From positions 1 to 25,205 of the forward strand of contig CAZLKT010000015.1 in the NCBI GenBank assembly GCA_964560205.1: a stretch of DNA of 25,205 nt, given 5' to 3'. Below are positions 1 through 7,446 of this stretch, piece after piece. Source of the DNA: CAZLKT01 sp964560205. GTDB taxonomy: Bacteria > Pseudomonadota > Alphaproteobacteria > Holosporales > Holosporaceae. The position numbers and the translations under genes are program-made. The first letter of the stretch is position 1; the number at the start of each line of letters is the position of its first letter. Under the pieces are notes generated by a model. It saw only the letters and a list, made by a program, of their open reading frames with translations, was not told where the DNA came from and did not search any database.

Positions 1-1262
1 GCCATCGTTATCTTATGCACAAGATTAGTCTTTTCATGAGATCCATCTTCATACAGCTCACTTATTTTTTCTTTTAGCTTATCTAATTTATTGCGTTTGT
101 ATAAAATCGCGCAACGACTAATAAACATTTTTTGCAGATGATCTTTCGTAAGCATATTAATAATTTGATCCATTTCATCAGAAGAAACAGCACGAGGAGA
201 AAAATCCTGGTTGATGGGGTCCTGTATAAAAGCTTTGAAAAGTTTGTCAATCCCATTTTTTTTATTAGGTTTAATATTTATTATCCCTAATTGTATCGAT
301 AGTTGTGTACATGCAGTCATAAGCAGTGATCCAAAAAGAAATCTTGATGGCAATATATATTGTGGTAGAAATGTGTTGGTCATGTTCACAGAAGATATGC
401 CCAACGTTGCTGCTACAACGGCGGGAATAAGAAGCGGCACAGATCTGTTTCTAAAGATGGGGTATGAAGCCCCTGTAATGACTGCTCCTACTACCTCGTT
501 TGGTGCTTTTAGAAAAATATTTTTCATATATTCATAGGTAGTGACGTTCTTAGGATTACCATGAGAGTTTACCAGCTTTTCGGCAGGCTTTTTCCCAGAT
601 TTTTGCTGAGAAGGTTTGATACTGAGGTTTTGCTGCAAAGGTCCAAAACCACCGGCAGTAATTTCCGTAAGGTTTCCAGTAAAGTTTGTTGGATTTTCGA
701 CAGGGGGCTGCGCAGGTTTGGCAGGAAGTTGCTGCTGCTGAGATTCTTCAACCAGGGGTTGCGCAGGTTCGGCAGGGGGTTCCTCGGGTTTTTCTTGCTG
801 AATATGGGATGGTATACCCTGTGATGCTGGACTTTCGTTGTTTTGTGTACCTGCATCTCCTTCAGGTATTTGCGTGTTCTGTGAGGTTGAACCTCCATAC
901 ATATAATACAAGCCGCCTAAGGCAAGGATTCCAAGGCCCAGCATATCGCCGTGTGATAGAGCGGGCAAAGAAGAGGTCCAAGATGAAAGCTTGTTCCACC
1001 AAGGAACATTGACCTCCAAGGGCTTTTCAACCTTCTTTAAGGTTACCTGACGCTTCTTTGAAGACTTTGGGGAGGTCTTTCCAGATATTTGTATTTTTGA
1101 GACCGTTGCTGCTTTGGTAGTCCTCCCATTAACCTTATTCTTCTTGGGCACAGCCGCAACGGCTTTTCTGGGCTTCGTATCCCTGGCTTTCAGAGGCAAA
1201 GCCTTCCCCCCCACGGAAAAGAATATAATAAAAAGCAAATACTTCTTGCGTCCATACTTCAT
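1..1262 (-). CDS. Unrecognised exported Lys/Pro-rich protein, C-terminus cut by window edge
   Basis: An uninterrupted reading frame begins at the ATG at 1262 and stays open for about 420 codons to the window edge, so the C-terminus is missing. I do not recognise a family. The N-terminus (MKYGRKKYLLFIIFFSVGG) looks like a signal peptide or membrane anchor. A Lys/Thr-rich stretch follows to about residue 85, then WWNKL and a Gly/Leu-rich hydrophobic helix (about residues 105-125). Next come a Pro/Gln/Glu-rich linker with a repeated PAEPAQP/PAKPAQP unit (about 150-190), and a region from about 245 with two or three further hydrophobic segments before a charged, probably helical tail. It is divergent from the gene at 1644, which has a similar layout. 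A run of seven G lies in codons 17-19. Shorter frames overlapping it on both strands are shadows. It is probably an envelope or host-interface protein, but that is inference. Confidence 0.72.
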   Translation of the reverse strand, partial: MKYGRKKYLLFIIFFSVGGKALPLKARDTKPRKAVAAVPKKNKVNGRTTKAATVSKIQISGKTSPKSSKKRQVTLKKVEKPLEVNVPWWNKLSSWTSSLPALSHGDMLGLGILALGGLYYMYGGSTSQNTQIPEGDAGTQNNESPASQGIPSHIQQEKPEEPPAEPAQPLVEESQQQQLPAKPAQPPVENPTNFTGNLTEITAGGFGPLQQNLSIKPSQQKSGKKPAEKLVNSHGNPKNVTTYEYMKNIFLKAPNEVVGAVITGASYPIFRNRSVPLLIPAVVAATLGISSVNMTNTFLPQYILPSRFLFGSLLMTACTQLSIQLGIINIKPNKKNGIDKLFKAFIQDPINQDFSPRAVSSDEMDQIINMLTKDHLQKMFISRCAILYKRNKLDKLKEKISELYEDGSHEKTNLVHKITM

Positions 1263-1643
1263 AAAATACACACAGTTAAATAAAAAAACACATGAAAATC
1301 GTATCACATTTTAATTATTCTGTCAATAAAAAAGTGCTAAAAGGTTAATAAATATCTTAAAAAAATAAGGAAAGTATGGCATACGGCACATACAAGATTA
1401 AAAGGATGGAGTAAGAGGGGTCTTTTTGGCCATGGCACTAACACCATGAACATCTTTAATATAAAACAAAAGCACTTGTAATGGCTTATCTTAGGTGGTC
1501 TTCCGCCACATAGTGGCTGCAAAAAAAGCCCTTCTCTCACAAAACATCCATGCTAAAAATTTATTATTTTTTAACAATAAATTTATCACTTTATTCATTG
1601 TTTTTTTTTACAATATATTTAATGAAAATAAAAGAAATTTACT
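1263..1643. other. Divergent AT-rich intergenic region
   Basis: These 381 bases separate two divergent exported-protein genes and must hold both promoters. I see long A and T runs, no tRNA-like fold and no convincing hairpin with a T tract. A 67-codon frame on the minus strand (1337-1540) starts with GTG, lacks a Shine-Dalgarno sequence and resembles nothing, so I do not call it. No promoter stands out above the AT-rich background. Confidence 0.5.
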
Positions 1644-2519
1644 ATGAAAAAAACATTTCCTTATATTTTGTTACTTGCATTCATGGTTTTTGGAACAAAC
1701 GACGAGACAACTGTAACAGCTGCTCAATCTATGAAAAATGGCATCTCAAGAAAAGCAGAGACTAAAAAGAACAAGAAAAAAAAGTTAATGCGTTTCAAAA
1801 AGAAACGAAATTCTATCAGAAAAAATAGGAAATGGGACGGAAAAAGTACTATAAAGAGTGACGAAATGTCCAAAAAGTCGAAAACAGGAAGTGTGCAACC
1901 CATAAAGCCAGAAACAGACGACAAAAGGGACAATCAAATCTCCATAAATGTGGGGACACCTGCAAAAGAAGACACAAAACCAGAAGAGACGGAACAGACC
2001 TCTCCCTTGATACAAAAAGTCGAAGAAGCGGCTCCTGTAGAACAAAAGTCTTGGGTGAAGAGGGTGGGAGAAAAACTCTATGAGCATAAAGGAAAAGTAG
2101 CTTTAGGAACGGCAGCAGCATTGGGCGGAGGAGCTCTCCTTGCAGCAGGATATGGCCCGGCTATCGTTGGCGCAGCAAGTTCCTTCGGCTCATACGTGAA
2201 AGACCTTATAGTCCCAACAACCCCACCTTCTGGTAAAGGTACTCCTTCTCAAAACCTTATAGTCCTAAAAACCCCACCTTTTGGTAAAGTTACCCCTTCT
2301 CAAGATCCTATGCCTAAAGAATTTGTTTTTCCAAAGACGCCACCCACATGCGCAACTAGTACGACATTAGAGCTGACGAGCCGCTTAGGTCATGCAGCAA
2401 AAAAATTAGGTATTACAGAAAAAAGCTTAGGTAATGCAGCAAAAAGCTTAGGTAATGCAGTAGAGCCATTGTTGAAAGCAGGACATAACATGCTAAAAGA
2501 GGTTGATAAAATGCCTTGA
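1644..2519 (+). CDS. Unrecognised exported Lys-rich protein with Pro-rich and KSLGNA repeats
   Basis: This 291-residue protein matches no family I know. It starts with a convincing signal peptide (MKKTFPYILLLAFMVFG, probable cleavage after VTAA near residue 28). A very basic Lys/Arg-rich segment follows (about 35-80), then a Glu/Thr/Pro-rich acidic stretch (about 90-135). KSWVKRVGEKLYEHK leads into a Gly/Ala-rich hydrophobic helix (about 150-178). After it come two 17-residue repeats built around TPPSGKGTPSQ and TPPFGKVTPSQ, and a C-terminal amphipathic segment with KSLGNAA repeats. The ATG at 1644 is preceded by AT-rich sequence with only a weak ribosome binding site; the signal peptide supports this start. 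A small exported gene follows 79 bases downstream. The layout fits a secreted or surface-anchored protein that spans or inserts into a membrane; an effector role is possible but unproven. Confidence 0.75.
   Translation: MKKTFPYILLLAFMVFGTNDETTVTAAQSMKNGISRKAETKKNKKKKLMRFKKKRNSIRKNRKWDGKSTIKSDEMSKKSKTGSVQPIKPETDDKRDNQISINVGTPAKEDTKPEETEQTSPLIQKVEEAAPVEQKSWVKRVGEKLYEHKGKVALGTAAALGGGALLAAGYGPAIVGAASSFGSYVKDLIVPTTPPSGKGTPSQNLIVLKTPPFGKVTPSQDPMPKEFVFPKTPPTCATSTTLELTSRLGHAAKKLGITEKSLGNAAKSLGNAVEPLLKAGHNMLKEVDKMP
2204..2304 (+). repeat. 51-bp tandem repeat inside the exported-protein gene
   Basis: Two head-to-tail copies with a 51-bp period (2204-2254 and 2255-2304) begin CCTTATAGTCC and share CCCCACCTT and TGGTAAAG with a few substitutions. 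They encode 17-residue Pro-rich units; a degenerate third unit (FPKTPPTCAT) follows. The period is a multiple of three, so copy number can change without breaking the frame. Confidence 0.8.
2424..2465 (+). repeat. 21-bp tandem repeat encoding KSLGNAA heptads
   Basis: Two copies of a 21-bp unit (AGCTTAGGTAATGCAGCAAAA) lie at 2424-2444 and 2445-2465, the second copy ending slightly differently. Each encodes one heptad of a short amphipathic repeat near the C-terminus of the exported protein. A diverged related unit (AAKKLGITE) lies just upstream. Confidence 0.7.
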
Positions 2520-2598
2520 ATACGTCAATAATAAAAGAAATTCTTTTATTATTAATATTATTTTATTAAAATAATAAAAATTAAAAAGGATGTGCATC

Positions 2599-2826
2599 AT
2601 GAAAAATAAGCTTCTTTATTCTATCTGCCTTACCCTGGCGTTTTTTCAATCAGAGGTAGGAAGAACTGAGCCAGAAAAACCCCTTCTCTTCTGGTCTCAA
2701 TCCAAAGAACCCATAGAAGGTTTAACGCCTCCAGGAGTACCACCGGAAAGAGTCTATTACTACACTGGATACGCTGGAGGCCTCTTCACCAAGGGAAATA
2801 CATATGTTTTTCCCTTTGTTTTCTAA
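2599..2826 (+). CDS. Small secreted protein, unrecognised
   Basis: This encodes a 75-residue protein beginning MKNKLLYSICLTLAFFQ, a clear signal peptide with likely cleavage near residue 20, so the mature peptide is about 55 residues. The mature part is rich in Pro, Tyr and Gly (LTPPGVPPERVYYYTGYAGG) and ends in a hydrophobic FPFVF. I chose the ATG at 2599 because AAGGA at 2586-2590 sits eight bases upstream; an in-frame ATG at 2590 would overlap that site. It lies 79 bases after the larger exported gene on the same strand and just before a strong terminator, so the two may form one transcript. No family is recognised. It could be a small lipid- or protein-binding envelope factor or a fast-evolving orphan. 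Confidence 0.6.
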   Translation: MKNKLLYSICLTLAFFQSEVGRTEPEKPLLFWSQSKEPIEGLTPPGVPPERVYYYTGYAGGLFTKGNTYVFPFVF

Positions 2827-2862
2827 TCTCCTTGCTCAAAAAACCTGAATGTTTTATACACA

Positions 2863-2898
2863 ACCCTCCTTTTCTTATGAAGGGAGGGTATTTTTTTT
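2863..2898 (+). terminator. Intrinsic terminator after the accessory gene pair
   Basis: ACCCTCC (2863-2869) pairs with GGAGGGT (2883-2889), extendable by TT/AA with one bulge, around a short loop, and is followed by a run of eight T (2891-2898). It lies 37 bases after the small secreted gene and isolates it from acpP downstream. Confidence 0.85.
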
Positions 2899-2968
2899 GA
2901 TGTCTTGGCCGAAGAGAGAAATTGTGCTAGGCTTAGGGTCCATATGGTAACCAATACGAGGTTTAAAA

Positions 2969-3229
2969 ATGACAAAAGTGACAAGAGAAGATGTCTTCAA
3001 ACGGGTAAAGGATCTTGTGACGTCTCGGCTAAGTTTGCGAGAAGATTTTTCTGAAAAGGCGCATTTCATCAATGATCTTGGTGCAGACAGTTTGGACATA
3101 GTGGAGCTTGTTATGGCCATTGAGGAAGAGTTTAAATGCGAAATCGATGATGCAGAGGCGGAAAAGATGCGCACCGTGGGCGATGTTGTGGATTATATCT
3201 GGGAAAAAGTGTCCAAAGAGGACAGCTGA
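2969..3229 (+). CDS. acpP: Acyl carrier protein
   Basis: This 86-residue acidic protein is the cytosolic acyl carrier of fatty acid and lipid A synthesis. The phosphopantetheine attachment motif GADSLDIVELVMAIEEEF is intact with Ser41, and the acidic helix II that docks partner enzymes follows it. Length is slightly above the usual 77-80 because of extra residues at the N-terminus. GAGG lies about eight bases before the ATG. fabF follows after 55 bases, the usual partnership. Its acyl-ACP product also feeds LpxA, LpxD and FabZ encoded further along the window. Confidence 0.95.
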   Translation: MTKVTREDVFKRVKDLVTSRLSLREDFSEKAHFINDLGADSLDIVELVMAIEEEFKCEIDDAEAEKMRTVGDVVDYIWEKVSKEDS

Positions 3230-3284
3230 GACATATGCGTGTCATGAGAACACCAGTCCTGAAAGAAGCAAAAGGAGTCATCAC

Positions 3285-4547
3285 ATGGAAAAAAGACGAG
3301 TTGTTGTTACGGGCATAGGGCTTGTAACACCTCTTGGATGTCAGGTCTCCACCATCTGGTCCAGGCTTTGTGAGGGAAAAAGTGGAATTTCTTCCATCAC
3401 ACACTTTGATGCATCTTCCATGGCATCCCGTGTGGCCGGTGAAATTCCACAAGAAGATGGGGAGAATGGGCTTCATATTGATGAATATATTGCGCCGAAA
3501 GATCAGAAAAAGATGGATCGTTTCCTGCACCTAGGGGTCATTGCCGCAGAGAAAGCCTTGAAGGATTCTGGGTGGAGGGCAGGGTCCCACGAAGACCAGT
3601 GTCGAACAGGAGTCCTTATAGGATCTGGCATTGGTGGGCTTTCCACCATTGAGAATAATTCTGTTCTCTGCCATGAGGAGGGGGCGCGACGCATTAGTCC
3701 TTTTTTCATTGTCTCTTCCCTCATTAACCTGCTGTCAGGGCAGGTATCCATTGCCCATGGATTCAAGGGGCCCAATGTGTCCATCGTCACCGCATGTTCA
3801 TCCGGAGCCCACTCCATTGGAGAAGCTGTGCGCATGATTCTCTGTAATGATGCAGATGTGATGGTGGCAGGTGGATCCGAGGCCAGTATTTGCCCCATTG
3901 GCATAGGTGGCTTTGCTGCCATGCGGGCTCTTTCTACCCAATATAATGACAAACCACAAGAAGCATCTCGCCCCTGGGATAAAAATCGCGATGGTTTTGT
4001 CATGGGGGAAGGCGCGGGGGTCATGGTACTGGAAGAACTTTCCCATGCAAAGCGTCGAGGCGCACAGATTTATGGAGAAATTGTTGGATACGGTTTGTCT
4101 GGAGATGCCAATCATATTACCATGCCAGCTGCAGATGGAGATGGTGCCTATCGATGCATGAAGATGGCCTTGGCCAAAGCCGGAATCTCACCAGAAGAGG
4201 TTGGATACATTAATGCCCATGGAACATCCACTCCCCTCGGTGATACAGCTGAATTACGAGCTGTGGAACGACTCTTTCCAAACCTCCCTGTCATGATGTC
4301 TTCCACAAAATCCTCCATGGGACATCTCCTCGGAGCAAGCGGAAGTGTGGAGGCCATATTAAGCCTGCTTTCTCTCAAAACGGGAGATATCCCTCCCACC
4401 TTGAATCTCCATGAACCGGAGGAAACATTTTTAGATCTCGTGGCCCTGTCTTCTCGCTATGTCTCAAACCTGACCTACGTGCTGACCAACTCCTTTGGAT
4501 TTGGGGGCACCAATTCAAGTATTATCTTCAAAAAGTGGACAGAGTAA
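3285..4547 (+). CDS. fabF: 3-oxoacyl-ACP synthase II
   Basis: FabF (KAS II) condenses malonyl-ACP with a growing acyl-ACP in chain elongation. The 420-residue protein has the expected thiolase fold signature and the Cys-His-His triad: Cys171 in VTACSSGAHS, His312 in NAHGTSTPLGD and His347 in KSSMGHLLGASG; the C-terminal NSFGFGGTN loop is present. I chose the ATG at 3285 because AAAGGAG (3271-3277) lies seven bases upstream and the protein then starts MEKRRVVVTGIG as in the family; the frame is open further upstream but that part overlaps acpP and is not conserved. It is co-directional with acpP and convergent with the UbiB-like gene, with 34 bases between stops and no obvious terminator. Confidence 0.96.
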   Translation: MEKRRVVVTGIGLVTPLGCQVSTIWSRLCEGKSGISSITHFDASSMASRVAGEIPQEDGENGLHIDEYIAPKDQKKMDRFLHLGVIAAEKALKDSGWRAGSHEDQCRTGVLIGSGIGGLSTIENNSVLCHEEGARRISPFFIVSSLINLLSGQVSIAHGFKGPNVSIVTACSSGAHSIGEAVRMILCNDADVMVAGGSEASICPIGIGGFAAMRALSTQYNDKPQEASRPWDKNRDGFVMGEGAGVMVLEELSHAKRRGAQIYGEIVGYGLSGDANHITMPAADGDGAYRCMKMALAKAGISPEEVGYINAHGTSTPLGDTAELRAVERLFPNLPVMMSSTKSSMGHLLGASGSVEAILSLLSLKTGDIPPTLNLHEPEETFLDLVALSSRYVSNLTYVLTNSFGFGGTNSSIIFKKWTE

Positions 4548-4581
4548 TTGCTCCACACATCTTTAAAGCTGAGGCACAACA

Positions 4582-5892
4582 TCAGAAACCACCCCTAAGG
4601 AGGCGCCCCTGATACGCCGAGCACTGCTCTTCTGAAAACTCCTCTTGCATCTCATGGAGCAATTTATACCAGTTATGATGCGCTCCTGTGTGCATAAGGG
4701 CGGCGCCTATGGCCACAGACACTCGGTCCAAAAGCCAAAACTCTCGGGGTATGCGAACAATGCCGTGGTGCCGAAGCTTCTGATATATGCTCCACAGAAG
4801 GGTTTTTCCTTCATACACACTGTTATTCTGTCCAAAAACAGCTTCCTCATTGGTAAGAAAAGGTCGCATGAGAAAACACACCCACTGGTGAAGCAATGAA
4901 AGAATTGTATTATTCACGGCCCCCTGAAACCACTCCTCATAGATACCCATGACCTCTTGGTCTTTTCCACGACACATGGCGGAAAAAAGTCGCACCACAC
5001 GCCCCACAAAGGATGGATCAAAAATCCGAAGACATCCAAAATCCAGCATAACCACATGCCCCTGTGGTCTCCATAAAAAATTTCCCCAATGCGCATCCCC
5101 ATGTAACATGGCTGCAGTATAAAAGGGCTTATACCACGCACGAAAAAGATTTTTTCCAAACTCATTGCGCAGGGATGCAGGAGCTTCCGTAATGTGCTGA
5201 AAGATATGGCCATCCTCCCAGGTCATAAGAAGTATTTTTTTTGTGGAAAGCTGAGGAAACGGTCGCGGCACATGAATGGCATTTTCATGGTGAAAAATCT
5301 TTTGAAAGCAAAGAAGGTGGTGTGCCTCTCGAGAAAAATCAGTTTCCTGAAGCACATGTTCCGAAAGCTCCTCCATAAAACTCTGTGTATCCACCTGGGG
5401 ATACCATTTTTGACACATGCCACAAAGCCATCGAAGAAAGGCAAGGTCCTGGTGAAGGGCACTCTCCATGGAGGGATACTGTATTTTGCATGCAACCACG
5501 GTGCCATCAAGTAGCTGGCCACGGTGCACTTGGCTAAGGGATGCAGCATAGGATGCCTGACGCTCAAAACATCGAAAACGAGCCATCCAGTGAGGTCCTA
5601 ATTCCATTTCCATACGCCGTCGCACCAATGGCCACATCATGGGGGGCGCCTTGGACTGAAGAGTCTGAAATATGCGAACATACTCTTGAGGAAAAAGCCC
5701 AGGCACCAAAGATATCCATTGCCCAATCTTCAAAAAAAGCCCCTTTGCTCCCCCCATACGTGTCCACAGAGCTTTCATGGCCCCTTTGTGATCCTCTTTT
5801 CTCCACAAAACCCATGCAGAAAAAATCCCCCACAGGATGTGTGCATGACGACGCCCCCCCTGGGGAAGAAAAGTTTTTTTCAAGGAATACAT
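4582..5892 (-). CDS. ABC1/UbiB (AarF) family atypical kinase-like protein
   Basis: This belongs to the ABC1/ADCK/UbiB protein-kinase-like family (COG0661), whose members support ubiquinone biosynthesis as ATPases. Numbering from the ATG at 5892 (436 residues), I see the family KxGQ motif (LKIGQ, 54-58), the Ala-rich loop ASLSQVH (117-123), the ATP-binding Lys in VACKIQYP, the ExD motif ETD (183-185), the catalytic loop HGDAHWGN (264-271, Trp replacing the usual Pro) and DFG (284-286). The C-terminus is soluble-looking, without the two clear membrane helices of E. coli UbiB. The ATG at 5892 follows AGGGAGG, with tight spacing; the frame extends upstream to a TTG at 5943. It is divergent from lepB. 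Another ABC1 subfamily is possible, so I give no gene symbol. Confidence 0.85.
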   Translation of the reverse strand: MYSLKKTFLPQGGRRHAHILWGIFSAWVLWRKEDHKGAMKALWTRMGGAKGLFLKIGQWISLVPGLFPQEYVRIFQTLQSKAPPMMWPLVRRRMEMELGPHWMARFRCFERQASYAASLSQVHRGQLLDGTVVACKIQYPSMESALHQDLAFLRWLCGMCQKWYPQVDTQSFMEELSEHVLQETDFSREAHHLLCFQKIFHHENAIHVPRPFPQLSTKKILLMTWEDGHIFQHITEAPASLRNEFGKNLFRAWYKPFYTAAMLHGDAHWGNFLWRPQGHVVMLDFGCLRIFDPSFVGRVVRLFSAMCRGKDQEVMGIYEEWFQGAVNNTILSLLHQWVCFLMRPFLTNEEAVFGQNNSVYEGKTLLWSIYQKLRHHGIVRIPREFWLLDRVSVAIGAALMHTGAHHNWYKLLHEMQEEFSEEQCSAYQGRLLRGGF

Positions 5893-5993
5893 GGGCCTCC
5901 CTTTGCTTTCTCCTTCCCCTCTCGTAAAGATGGACAAAAGCAAAAAAAAAAAGTACAGTTCTCCCTATGATATGACATTCTGGAGAAATTTTT

Positions 5994-6770
5994 ATGAGTT
6001 TTGATACTGCACCACATTCGTGGAAAAAAGAATGGGGAGGGTTTCTTTTTCTCGTCATCAGCATCCTCCTCTTTCGCATGCTTATTATATCACCCTACCG
6101 CATTCCCAGCGGCTCCATGATACCCACGCTTTTAGTAGGGGATTATCTTCTGGTCTCTCGATGCAGCTATGGGTGGTCACGATACAGCATTTTTTTTGGT
6201 AACCGTGTGCCCTATTTTTCCAGTCGTATTGCAGCATGGGCACAACCAAAGCGTGGTGACATTGTGGTATTTACCTGCCCGTATAAAATAACAGAGGACT
6301 TTATTAAGCGGCTCATCGGCGTTCCCGGAGACACCGTACGTCTTTCCAAGGGTGTCTTATGGGTTAATGGCAAGGAGGCCTCCCTCAAGAAGATTTCATC
6401 CTCCCCCTATAAAGCACATGATTCAGAAAAACATATTTCAGGGGATGTGTATGAAGAGACCATACCTGGAGATGACAAGTTCCCCAGCATTTCTCACCTC
6501 ATTTTGAAGCAAAATGCCTTTGGATCCTCAGAATCTGATTTCATGGATGAAGTGACTGTTCCCGAAAAGCACTATTTTTTTCTTGGAGATAATCGTGACG
6601 GTTCCGGAGATAGTCGCTTTCTCGATCAGCTGGGATTCGTCCATGAAGATTATGTCATTGGCAGAGCCCTCCTGGTTCATTATTCCATTGATGAGGATTT
6701 TCACTGGTATGAACCATGGAATTGGCCTTTTCATATCAGATATCATCGTATTTTTACGGTATTGAGATAG
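5994..6770 (+). CDS. lepB: Signal peptidase I
   Basis: LepB is the inner-membrane serine/lysine protease that removes signal peptides from exported proteins. The 258-residue protein has one N-terminal membrane helix (about 15-33), then the catalytic Ser41 in IPSGSMIPTL, the general-base Lys105 in DFIKRLIGVPGD, and the conserved GDNRDGSGDSR box (198-208). The active site faces the periplasm. GGAG sits eight bases before the ATG. It heads the lepB-rnc-era run typical of Alphaproteobacteria, with rnc starting seven bases after its stop. The exported proteins in this window carry signal peptides that are its likely substrates. Confidence 0.96.
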   Translation: MSFDTAPHSWKKEWGGFLFLVISILLFRMLIISPYRIPSGSMIPTLLVGDYLLVSRCSYGWSRYSIFFGNRVPYFSSRIAAWAQPKRGDIVVFTCPYKITEDFIKRLIGVPGDTVRLSKGVLWVNGKEASLKKISSSPYKAHDSEKHISGDVYEETIPGDDKFPSISHLILKQNAFGSSESDFMDEVTVPEKHYFFLGDNRDGSGDSRFLDQLGFVHEDYVIGRALLVHYSIDEDFHWYEPWNWPFHIRYHRIFTVLR

Positions 6771-6777
6771 CCATTTC

Positions 6778-7446
6778 ATGGAGGATGTTTCCACGTTTTT
6801 TCAGAAAAGATGGGGAATTGTTTTTCATCACCCAGAGATCTTAAACGATGTTTTCCAACATGGCATCTTAAGCAAAAGGGATTTTCAACGTTTAGAGTTT
6901 TTAGGAGATCGGGTACTGGGCTTGGTCATAAGCTCCTGGCTCTACACTCTCTTACCCCACGAGACGGAGGGCCAATTGGCAAAACGGTTTGCACGACTTG
7001 TATCTAAAAACTCTTTATACGCAGTGGCCTCTGGGCTCCATTTGGCAGAAAGAATTTTTTTAGAGTCCCCTAAAGCTCCCCCCCCCATGCGTGTGGTTGC
7101 AGATACCTGCGAGGCACTCATTGGAGCACTATATCTGGATCAGGGCTTTCCCACGGCAACAACCATTGTTCAAAAGGAGTGGGCCCCCTTACTGCATCTC
7201 CATATGCCCCCCCCCATAGATCCAAAATCTTTCCTCCAAGAATACTTGCAAAACCTGAGGCTTCCCACTCCGGACTATGTGGTGCTCCACCAGAAAGGCC
7301 CAAGTCACCAACCCCTCTTTACCATCCAAGGTATCCTCCCTCACCTTCCCCACAAGACTTTTATTGGAGAGGGACATTCGAAAAAAGAAGCTGAACAAAA
7401 CGTCGCAGAAAAAATTCTCTCCCATCTTACACAGGAATCATTATGA
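6778..7446 (+). CDS. rnc: Ribonuclease III
   Basis: RNase III cuts double-stranded RNA and processes rRNA precursors. The 222-residue protein has the catalytic domain with the signature RLEFLGDRVLG (38-48; Glu40 and Asp44 present, Arg replacing the usual Ala after GD) and the second acidic pair Asp109/Glu112 in DTCEALIGALYLDQG. A C-terminal double-stranded-RNA-binding domain follows from about 150 (DPKSFLQEYLQ through GEGHSKKEAEQNVAEKIL). The family helix before the signature looks shortened. Two nine-C runs (7078-7086 and 7207-7215) encode Pro-Pro-Pro twice in the linker regions. The start has only a weak ribosome binding site; translation may be coupled to lepB, seven bases upstream. The stop overlaps the era start as ATGA. 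Confidence 0.95.
   Translation: MEDVSTFFQKRWGIVFHHPEILNDVFQHGILSKRDFQRLEFLGDRVLGLVISSWLYTLLPHETEGQLAKRFARLVSKNSLYAVASGLHLAERIFLESPKAPPPMRVVADTCEALIGALYLDQGFPTATTIVQKEWAPLLHLHMPPPIDPKSFLQEYLQNLRLPTPDYVVLHQKGPSHQPLFTIQGILPHLPHKTFIGEGHSKKEAEQNVAEKILSHLTQESL

Noticed and set aside
211..1012. Overlapping plus-strand frames and a minus-strand Pro/Asn-rich frame at 569-898
   Set aside because: All are out of phase with the continuous minus-strand exported-protein frame, which runs from a clear signal peptide at 1262 to the window edge and has sensible composition.
1342..1357. TTAA-N8-TTAA as a CtrA box before the exported genes
   Set aside because: Spacing is eight rather than seven and the region is extremely AT-rich.
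1491..1500. CTTAGGTGGT shared with 24635-24644 near the decayed transposase end
   Set aside because: Only ten bases match and the flanks differ; not enough to call a solo insertion-sequence end.
1337..1540. 67-codon frame on the minus strand in the divergent intergenic region
   Set aside because: GTG start without ribosome binding site, no recognisable sequence, lies where promoters of both flanking genes must be.
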